Assembly: GCA_963920635.1 (NCBI GenBank)
Contig: OY987298.1
Location: 125,435,735-125,499,734 of the forward strand
From: Pseudeuparius sepicola
Taxonomy: Eukaryota; Arthropoda; Insecta; Coleoptera; Anthribidae
Direction: 5' to 3'
DNA: 64,000 nt
Shown here: one piece after another, positions 47,232 through 56,378 of the stretch
Position numbering within the stretch: position 1 is the stretch's first letter
How the letters are laid out: each line of letters begins with the position of its first letter
The notes under the pieces: generated by a model
Databases searched by the model: none
What the model was told of the DNA's origin: nothing
What the model saw: the letters and a program-made list of their open reading frames with translations, nothing else
Position numbers and translations under genes: made by a program

Positions 47232-47339
47232 TTGATTAATTGATTTTCAGGTACCATTGATTTATTCATTTATTGTGCCTATTTATTTATTAACAAACAC
47301 ATTTTGCAAGCTTAACATGATTTACTTGTCATCGGTAAG

Positions 47340-47684
47340 TTATCATTACATGCAAAAATGTTAAAATTTTCATTAGGCATGGCCTATTTAGCGTACTTGC
47401 AGAAATTCTACTTTTTGTCGAAAATTTTCTTATGCAACCCCAATGAAATTTTATATGTTCGTATGCACAAAAAGGAGCTGATTCCAGATTTGAGTAGAAA
47501 AGTGTATGGTGTCATTAAAAAAAAATTGGTTGCCATATAGCAACGAAATGACTGGCTCCCAAAAAAATGTATGGTCACGAAGATATGCAGATAGATCAAC
47601 TGAAAAACTCTTGTCTGAAACATCTTTTTATAAGGTGTATTTAAAAAGTTATATCCATTATTCCATCTAAATTGGGCGTCCTGT
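47340..47684. mobile_element. Terminal region of the split mariner-like element
   Basis: ATGCAAAAATGTTAAAATTTTC, AGGCATGGCCTATTTAG and TACTTGCAGAAATTCTACTT are also present at 45258-45360 in the same orientation. The sequence ends GGGCGTCCTG at 47684 next to TA. A similar CCCTG|TA end lies at 45605. Confidence 0.5.
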
Positions 47685-48960
47685 ATATAGAGATGGCGCA
47701 GAACACGCGTAGCGGATACCGCCCGCTCCCTTTCTTAACTAGTTAGCTAAAACCAATTAGTCTCTTCCAATTGGCTTGAATATAGTTAATGCCATAACCC
47801 AAAAGTTATTAAAATCTGGAGAGAAATCGAGAAACAAGTTAGGTGATATATTCTTACACATTGTGCATCAGACAATGAAAGAAAACATTTATATTTAGAA
47901 GTTTTTGTTCAAGGATAATAATTGTACTTTTCTCGATATGTCCGAAGTAAGCTACGCCCTTCGTTATATAATATTTACAATTTGCTTGTAGGTACTTCTC
48001 AACGTTATTGAGGTTGTGGAAATTTTAGAGATACGCCCATGTGTATAGCCATTATGTTCCTGGCATCTCTCGCGTCCTACTTCCCGTTATTGTCTTTGGG
48101 TATCAGGTCGGAAAAAAATCGAATTGGAAGTCGTCCTCAAACGATCTCATTTTCTAATATTTCCCTTAAGCCAATTGAGCTGGATTTTCCCACAATTGGT
48201 TTTTTGTATTGGCGGGGATGCTACAGAAAAATATAAAGGCCTTTGTTCGACGAGAAAGGGGCTTAGACCCGCCCGGATAGCGGAAACTGTAATAAAGTTG
48301 GCATTAAACTAAAATTCTAGGGGTAATTTCAAATTTCTTGGATGGTGATGTATAGTAGTCATTATAAGCGTCTTATCAATGTTGCAAAATGTCCAAATGT
48401 TTGCTATTCGACTACAACTTATTAGTTTTCAGCAAATAGTTCCCGATTTTCATTTATGGATTTCCCAGTTTATACCTACAAGTAATGTGTACTAAGTACA
48501 CAATTATATTATTAAGGTTCAAGTCTTGAACCTTAATAATTATAATTTAATTTAAGCATGTAACCATAACAATAACATCTCGTTGCTATTATTATTAATA
48601 AAATTCAAAATGCCTTATTCTTTTTGCAGAGTAAAGTAAAATATATCCAGTAGAATCTCATCTGCACCATATGCGGCCTGTTGAAGTCTCCAATTAAGAA
48701 CATTCGAAGGCTCGACCAGCTTAACCGACATTTCAGCTTGTAGGTATAAATCTGTTTTTATCCAGCTTTATTATGTTTTTTTTTCAAATTTGATGGAGAT
48801 GTAGATATCCTTCAATGAAGTCCCGACTAGGTGTGAAAGGCCCAAATTTTCGCTGGCTATGTGGAATAAGAAATAGTACAACGCGGTGAGCATTATACGA
48901 TCCAAATCCATCTAGCGGGTACCTACTGCCAAAAACCAAAACAATGTGTGTGTGTGTATA
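47685..48960. other. Unclassified DNA with one hairpin
   Basis: ATTATTAAGGTTCAA, GTC, TTGAACCTTAATAAT at 48508-48540 is a perfect 15-bp stem. GTGTACTAAGTACAC lies at 48487. Frames of 62-73 codons are without domains. Confidence 0.4.
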
Positions 48961-49963
48961 CAGGGTGGTCCAAACTTTATCAGCAATACTTTAAAAACTG
49001 CTAGAAAATTTCAAAAAAGGAGATTGTTTCTTATAAGCATGTATCGAAATTCTAGCGGTTTTCGATAGTTCATTTTTTTCAAGTTTTCCTTTATTTTTCT
49101 TAAAGGAAGACAGTACGCCACTGGAAAAGTATTTTTTTATCTTCACTAATTTTTCCAATCAATTATAAGAAAAAACTATTCTTGACTTTTTCCGAAAAAT
49201 GTAGGTATCTACCGTTTTTGAAAAATTCACTTTTGTGCTTTTTAATTTTTTTAACACAAGATAATCAAAGTAGGTCTAAGCTTTCGAAATTTTGCCCTCA
49301 TATTGAGTTTTTAATTCCCAACAATTTTTCTTAATAATATTTTGCCGTAAGACCTACAGAAAGCCCACTTTACTGGTGCGAAAAATTAGATTTTTTTAAA
49401 TTCCCACGACATAATATATGATTGTTCGAATCTAGAAACCTTTTTGTAGGTTTTAGAGCTAAATGTTATTATGGAAAGTTGTTCGGAATTAAAAACTCAG
49501 TAGGTGTGCAAAATTTCGAGAGCCTAGACCTATACTTTGATTTTCATCCGCTAAAGAAATTAAAACGCATCCAAGTGAATTTTCCAAAAACGGTACATTT
49601 TTCGAAAAAAGTCAAGAATAGTTTTTTCTTAGAATTTATCTGAAAATTTAGTGAAGTTAAAAATATTACGTTTCCAGTGGCGCACCATTTTTTTTATTAA
49701 AAATGTTATGGTTGACCCCCGTCTCTCCGACACTGGTGGAATTATTTATAATTTATAGTATTTAATGCGTGTCTAAACTAAACCAAATATTTTTGCCTTA
49801 GCTGTATTCCTTCAGGAAAAATAAAAGAAAATTTGAAAAAAAGAACATTGACGTATATAGAAAACAGTTAGGATTTAGATACATGTTTATAGGAAAAAAT
49901 TCTCCTTTTTTTAAATTTTCTCGCAGTTTTTAAAGTATTGCTGATACAGTTTGGACCACCCTG
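48961..49963. mobile_element. CAGGGTGGTCC foldback element, 1003 bp
   Basis: CAGGGTGGTCCAAACTTTAT mirrors GTTTGGACCACCCTG; TA flanks both ends. Pairing covers most of the length: AGCAATACTTTAAAAACTGC, CATGTATC(G/T)AAATTCTAGCG, TACGCCACTGGAAAAG with GTTTCCAGTGGCGCACC. No transposase remnant. The scrambled cluster at 20219 is a relative. Confidence 0.9.
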
Positions 49964-50091
49964 TATGTATATCGATCGGTCGATCGACATACAAAAAAAA
50001 GTCGGCGCGCAGCGCGGTGAGAAACACAGAATAAGCATATATACGGGGAGCCAAGAAACTCAATTGGTTCATTACTGAGTAACTTCTAATA

Positions 50092-50332
50092 TACCGTACT
50101 TTCACCGTTTTAGTAGACATAGCCATGGCTGGGCGGCGCGCCGCCGTGTATTCGGCTAGGTTCGTCAGTCGTTGGCGGGGGGCGGGGCGTGTTTTTTGCT
50201 CGCAAAACTCGACTGATAAGCGGTGCGACACTACTGTGTACTCCCCCCGCCAACGACTGACAAACCTAGCTGGACGCACGGCGACGCGCGGCCTATTCCC
50301 CTATGTCTACTCAAACTGTGAAAGTACGGTAT
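50092..50332. mobile_element. GC-rich MITE, copy 2
   Basis: ACCGTACTTTCACCGTTTTA at the left and AAACTGTGAAAGTACGGT at the right. The interior is the reverse complement of the 23386 copy, including CCATGGCTGGGCGGCGCGCC and the inner pair around GTCAGTCGTTGGCGGGGG. The 122-codon frame across its left flank is not a gene. Confidence 0.8.
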
Positions 50333-51014
50333 AGAAATCAACAAGAATCGAATTCTGAGTTTCAATCCTCGTGTGCTTACGTCTATAGCCAAACGGTGAT
50401 CAAACAAAATGAATATTTAACGTTTTGGTACTTGGCAACGCCAAACTAATTTCCAATATCTAATGGAAATTTAGTATGGGTCTCTCGGAGGTGTGCTCAG
50501 TGCTCATCCTCATTGATGAGGATCAACAAGTCCGAAACAGGTGCCTGTCGTGGTCACTTGATAACTTGGGTACTTTTGGGGCGTTTCTCTTATTCCCCGA
50601 CGAGTATACAAAAATTAGCAAACGTATCTAGAGCTCGATTTTTGAGAAAAGTTGAATGCCGCAAATCGCATCTCAGCATCTCGATATATTTTGATTAGTT
50701 TCGAAGATGTCTGTCTCATTTGGCTTTTTTTGTATATATATTTTTTCCAGTTTACTGAAGTAGACTACAAATTTCTAAATGTTTCCGTTCTTGAGTTATA
50801 AAGTATATTTTTTAAAATGAGAAATTTTAATAAAAATGTCACACGGTAAACTACAGAAAATTTCCATTTTCACGAAGGAATTCTTTGCAACAAAATGCAC
50901 AAAAATGTTTTTAGAGAAATGAAAAATATTCACAAATAAAAAAGTTACAAGACGTTTGTGGCTTCTCCAGATATCGTCGTTATGGACCGTTTCTTCTATA
51001 CCTACCTTCAGAGT
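50333..51014. other. Unclassified AT-rich DNA
   Basis: Nothing recognised. Confidence 0.3.
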
Positions 51015-51021
51015 GTGGGGT

Positions 51022-51438
51022 CCAATGACGTCAAAACCTATAGACGTGGTGCCCCATTGTTAAAATGCCCTTTATTTTGACTCCAAGATTAAATATATCC
51101 ATACTACTCTAAAAACATGCTACAAACAAAGACAGAAAGTCAACCATCAACCAACTATACACCCGGTGATTCCCGGTTATAGTTCCTCCTGAATCACACT
51201 TTGATATCGCATGTTTTTTCTTGTTTGAGGGCGCCAGAAGCATCGGAACCTCACCTGAAGACTCGGGGGATGGTCTAACGACGCCAGCCTCCGAGCCCAG
51301 AGTCGAAATAAGTTCGCTACGGCTCTGACAATCTCGCGACATTTTCGGAATAATTTAATGGAGCGCTTAGATTGTGATTAGTTCTGGGCGTCAAGCGTTT
51401 ATCAAAACAAACCTGTCTATAGGTTCTGACGTCATTGG
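51022..51438. repeat. 417-bp inverted-repeat unit with a coding-looking interior
   Basis: CCAATGACGTCAAAACCTATAGAC (51022-51045) mirrors 51415-51438 with one mismatch in 24. The minus-strand interior has an ATG frame (51342-51109, 77 codons) beginning MSRDCQSRSELISTLGSEAG and rich in Ser/Glu/Pro near the start. It includes CAGGTGAGGT, a good splice-donor match, at about 51257. No domain was recognised; a captured exon or an element's first exon is possible. Confidence 0.5.
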
Positions 51439-51808
51439 TGGGGTCACATGTTAAGAAAAAAATATTATTTTTAATTTATTACGTTGATATACAGGATCTA
51501 TTTTCGTTTGGTTTATGTGTCTGTATTTAAAATAAAGAGAAACTTTGGGTCGACGCTACCTGTGAGTTATTTTTATGAGAAAAAAAGACATTGTAGCAAA
51601 GGTAGGGAACGCCAGTACTGTCAAGTTGAGGCCATGCCTCCCATACAAAAGTGGGACCCAAGATGTACCTACTCGTATGTATTGATGAATTTCACTTCTT
51701 CTCAAGTGCTCTTCGAAGGGAATCATAAAAACACAGACTTCTCGAAGATCCACTCTCTCATAAATTTTCGAAGTCATTTCGCTCTAAAGTGTATGCATAC
51801 CTAACAAG
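51439..51808. other. Unclassified DNA
   Basis: The 106-codon frame at 51484 and the overlapping minus-strand frame show no domain. Nothing else recognised. Confidence 0.3.
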
Positions 51809-52035
51809 GTCACGTTCTCTCGAAGGTTTTTACTGTTCCCCTCAAATCCGAGTGTCAAGAGTCGGAGCTGGGCTCGGATCGCGTCGGGAATTCGCGCGGC
51901 CAAAGCTGGCAGAAGGCCCCCTTTGGAGGTATCCAATTTGGGGGAATTACCAGCCCAGCGCAGGGGGCGAGTAGCTAATTGCGTTGCGTTAGGTCGCGTG
52001 ATTTCGAGTTCCAGGTTTGCCTGACAAATTAATGG
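51809..52035. other. 227-bp GC-rich element, copy A of a related pair
   Basis: Runs from GTCACGTTCTCTCG to CAAATTAATGG and aligns along its full length, without net length change, to 59125-59351. The best-kept blocks are GCTAATTGCGTTGCGT, CGCGTGATTT, GTGTCAA, TCCAATT and GGGGAATTA. Open frames cross it on both strands but differ from those in copy B, which argues against coding. TAATTG and ATTAAT cores are present. Confidence 0.55.
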
Positions 52036-52317
52036 GGTGATGCGTACAAAGGCTGCACACACCAGCGTGACACATTTTTTATGCCCGAGTGGTTTTCGCA
52101 TTTGGGTCTCTATTCTTCCTCAATGGGCCTATTCCACATTTTTTGCTTATTAGCTCTGTGATACCATCGAGAAACACTCACCTGTCTTTTTTTCAATTCT
52201 TTACTAATTAAAAACTAATGAGTCTACGAAAAACTGTTAAACGAAAATCAGCACATTTCATAAGATCTGGCAATATCGAGAAACGGCCTGATGTTAACAT
52301 AGAAGAATATAAATTTG
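52036..52317. other. Unclassified DNA with a repeat relic
   Basis: 52222-52285 resembles 7388-7440. Confidence 0.3.
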
Positions 52318-52806
52318 TTTTCTCCACGACCATTCGTGAATGTAGGTATTCTAAAATCATTTTTAATAATAGAATTTAAAAATTCTCACTCTAGAGCGAG
52401 ATGATTTATTTTTAAACTTGCTTCTCGAGTGTTTTGCATGTATTTCCAGGATCTTAATATAATTTTTGTAATCTATTGCACATAAATGAACAATATATAA
52501 TAATAGGGATACCTACTAATATTTCGTACTAATAATAATAAATCATTGCATTATTTTATATATTTTCATTCCATAACAAGACAATGAATGAATACACGCT
52601 AATCGAACTAAACACAGCATAGAGTGCCATGGATTTCAAGACTGTCAAGCTCGCTGTCAACAATAGCGGCGTGGGGGTGCGCGTCATAATAAGTATTTTC
52701 GAACGTGTTTTAAGTTAAATAAAATGAGTGAAAAATCGAGTGATATTGATATGGAATTTGATAATACTCCACCTGAAATTACATTCACGAATGGTCGTGG
52801 AGAAAA
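52318..52806. repeat. 27-bp perfect inverted repeat around 435 bp
   Basis: TTTTCTCCACGACCATTCGTGAATGTA at 52318-52344, quoted here only by its halves TTTTCTCCACGACC and ATTCGTGAATGTA, is exactly inverted at 52780-52806. The right copy lies inside the short open frame at 52724. Confidence 0.7.
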
Positions 52807-52903
52807 TACAGTCTGTTACTCGGTTAGAATGAAAAAATTCGATACTCGTGGTTCCTCACGCTCGCTAACGCTCGGTCGCTCGCGTTCGGAATTTTCATTC
52901 TAA
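52724..52903 (+). CDS. Short unidentified open frame (59 codons)
   Basis: The ATG follows AAATAAA and the frame starts MSEKSSDIDMEFDNTPPEIT, an acidic, protein-like beginning. It then runs into a palindrome with a CTCGCTAACGCTCGG loop (52825-52904), where the residues turn into a Ser/Arg-rich string, ending at 52901-52903. The first 35 codons could be a genuine first exon or a transposon gene start. The rest looks like repeat read through. No domain recognised. Confidence 0.25.
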   Translation: MSEKSSDIDMEFDNTPPEITFTNGRGENTVCYSVRMKKFDTRGSSRSLTLGRSRSEFSF

Positions 52904-53309
52904 CCTCATTACAGAATCTACTATTCTTGAACTCGGCAGTGAAGTGTCTCAAAATCGTCATTAAAATCTCAGAAATCGACACTGAAGTAGCCTATTATAG
53001 TGCGATTTTTTCACTAAGTGGGTCTTGACGAGATGTAAACATCAAACGTCAGAGGCGGAGCCGTCGCCCGTCAAAAGTGACAAAATTTTCATAACCCGAC
53101 CCAATAAAGGCCCATATAACTTTTCGTACACATTGCTAAATTATTACCTATACCAGCGCAATCTTTCAGTATAAATATTTTAGTAGGTTTGAATATTAAT
53201 CTATTTTTTTATGGAGGCTGCACAACAGGCAGCAGTTTGGAGTTTCTGTTGGGAAGCGCCGTGCCTCGTTATACTTGACCTAGGTAGAGCGATCGTCAAA
53301 TCAAGCCTC
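52904..53309. other. Unclassified DNA before the tandem duplication
   Basis: Nothing recognised. Confidence 0.3.
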
Positions 53310-53733
53310 GGCCAGAGGCCTCGGCATCCAAATTACACATGAGTCAGTTCAGTGCCTTGGTACATAAATACCTATTATCAATGAATTTGTTTAATCCTAA
53401 AATAGATAAATATAGATGATTTCAACAGTAAACATTACCTACCCTTCTTATATCATTCTCAAAAATCTTTAAATTAAATAATAAATTAAATGTCAGCTAA
53501 CACGTTACCAATAATAAATTGCTATACAGGTACATAATATTATATATCTGTTAAAATATCAAGAATTTATCCAATACAAAGTCAGAAGTGTTGGAAATTT
53601 TATCGATAAATTTTTCGAAAGCGCCAGCAAGCGAAATACTGGGGATTCTATTTGAAAATAAACGTCAAATTTATACGAGGCATCTTGCTTCAGGGCAAAA
53701 TAAGCGCAGGGGCAATATTTTCACTTTTTAACA

Positions 53734-53768
53734 GTGGTTTATTGTGTTTAATAAACACAATAAACCAC
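53734..53768. repeat. 17-bp perfect hairpin (repeated at 55926-55960)
   Basis: GTGGTTTATTGTGTTTA, A, TAAACACAATAAACCAC. It lies in the non-transposon part of the duplicated unit. Confidence 0.8.
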
Positions 53769-54186
53769 AGTTTAATAAATTTAAGCGAGGTCTCGTTTAG
53801 CAATGTAAACGTTATGTTAATTGTAGTAGTATCAGAATGTAGGAAAGAATCATTATAATTTTTTTCTTTACTACATTAAATGTACCTCTTGCGATTTGGA
53901 GATGCTGCATGTCTTCACTTAAAACAGTAACTAACGAAAGAATATAGTCACTGGTTAAAATCAACAAAAAATAGGGTGCGCCATTTGAATTACCTGGCCA
54001 GTTTACATAGCTAAAAAGAGCACCGTCCATAACATTATGTATGAAAAATTCTGCCAATTTTGCAGATTTGACTCTATAAACAGTAGGTACATCTAAAATT
54101 TTACATTTAAATTATTGAGAAGTTTTAGGAATTTCTTTTTCATAAATGTTTTTAGTTACCTAGGCTTATTTTTCTTTTTAATTATA

Positions 54187-55503
54187 CAGGGTGGTCCACT
54201 TTTATGTGGTAGGACTTTAACATTAGATAGAAAAAGATAATCTAAAATGAAAATTTTATATCAACATATATCGGGGAAAGCTTAGTTTCCGAGATACAGG
54301 GCGTTGAAGTGTTGGAAAAAATATGAAGTATTTTTTACACTGTCCGAACCAGTGGAGATATTTAAACCAAATTTGATGTGTAGTACCACCTTTTTGACTA
54401 CGATATTTAGTGATAATATGAAGGTCCTGAAATAACCAGTGGTGGAGTTACGGGTTTTCACTATCACTAAATTTAAAAAGTAATTAGTAAGGACCTGTCT
54501 CACATCAACGTAATTTTTTTTTTCGTAAAGTTCTTTCAATTCTCTACAAAAAGTGTATCTTGACATTTTTTTGTATCTGCCACGGTTGTGTAGTAAATAA
54601 ATTATTTCGTTTCCATCTCAGCCTTTTTTGCCTAAAAATGTGTTTTCTAAGATTATTGATAAATATCGCAAGTAACAGAAATTAATTATGGAACACTTAT
54701 CGGATTCAGCTATTTTATTTTTAATTTTATGGAAACAATTTTAAAAATAAACTGGCACTTGGTTTGAGGTACATTACTTTATTATCATTTTAACATTTTT
54801 ATCAAATCTGTATTATTTCTTAATAATTTTTATAATTCTAAATTTGTAGAATTCTAAATTATACCACGACGAGTAAAACATGATTCTTCCGCCCATAAAA
54901 TGTTATTTAAAAATTGTCTTATTTCCTTTGACTACAAAATCCATCGGCAAAATACTAATGTCCTTTCTGCATCGCCGTACTGGTGAAGATAAGTGTGCCA
55001 TGGAAAAGAAAATCTTATTGACAGTTATAATCTGTCATCCAGTAGATGAACGTAGCAGCGCCGCAGTTTGTCTTTGTTAATAATTAAAATGCCGTTCCAA
55101 TTTACAAATGAAGAGCAGGCTGACATCCATTTCTGGAGTTGCAAATGGGAACTCTGCGGAAGCAGCCAGAGAATACCGGAGGCGATTTCCAAATAGGCGC
55201 CATCCGCGTCCCTCGGTGTTTGTTAACATGCACCGGCAATTCAGAACTCGCGGTCTGAGAACTAGAATCGTCGAACGAGGAAATGAAAACAATATCCAAC
55301 AAGTCAGACGCAACAATGAGATTCTTCGTGAATTCGATAGGAATCCTACAACAAGTAGCAGAAGAGTGTCAGTGGCCCTACGTGTTTCAAAGTCTGCAAT
55401 TTTGCGAGCTTTAAAAAGAGATCACAGGCATGCGTATCATCTACAACCCGTACAAGGTTTAAGGCCCGGCGATGCAGAAAGAAGATTAGTGTTTTGCCGA
55501 TGG
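54187..55503 (+). pseudogene. Partial left half of the DD41D element (duplicated copy)
   Basis: Holds the left 662-bp terminal repeat (54187-54848) and the first ~130 codons of the transposase frame from 55108, up to RRLVFCRW. There the frame crosses the duplication junction and continues into unrelated flank for 35 codons to a stop at 55611. It lacks the DDE domain and the right terminal repeat, so it could not move by itself. Confidence 0.85.
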
Positions 55504-56378
55504 CCAGAGGCCTCGGCATCCAAATTACACATGAGTCAGTTCAGTGCCTTGGTACATAAATACCTATTATCAATGAATTTGTTTAATCCTAAAATAGATA
55601 AATATAGATGATTTCAACAGTAAACATTACCTACCCTTCTTATATCATTCTCAAAAATCTTTAAATTAAATAATAAATTAAATGTCAGCTAACACGTTAC
55701 CAATAATAAATTGCTATACAGGTACATAATATTATATATCTGTTAAAATATCAAGAATTTATCCAATACAAAGTCAGAAGTGTTGGAAATTTTATCGATA
55801 AATTTTTCGAAAGCGCCAGCAAGCGAAATACTGGGGATTCTATTTGAAAATAAACGTCAAATTTATACGAGGCATCTTGCTTCAGGGCAAAATAAGCGCA
55901 GGGGCAATATTTTCACTTTTTAACAGTGGTTTATTGTGTTTAATAAACACAATAAACCACAGTTTAATAAATTTAAGCGAGGTCTCGTTTAGCAATGTAA
56001 ACGTTATGTTAATTGTAGTAGTATCAGAATGTAGGAAAGAATCATTATAATTTTTTTCTTTACTACATTAAATGTACCTCTTGCGATTTGGAGATGCTGC
56101 ATGTCTTCACTTAAAACAGTAACTAACGAAAGAATATAGTCACTGGTTAAAATCAACAAAAAATAGGGTGCGCCATTTGAATTACCTGGCCAGTTTACAT
56201 AGCTAAAAAGAGCACCGTCCATAACATTATGTATGAAAAATTCTGCCAATTTTGCAGATTTGACTCTATAAACAGTAGGTACATCTAAAATTTTACATTT
56301 AAATTATTGAGAAGTTTTAGGAATTTCTTTTTCATAAATGTTTTTAGTTACCTAGGCTTATTTTTCTTTTTAATTATA

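Noticed and set aside
49911..50279. 122-codon minus-strand frame with similarity to a frame at 23463
   Set aside because: Similarity comes from two copies of the same MITE; the frame is not bounded by any gene-like context.
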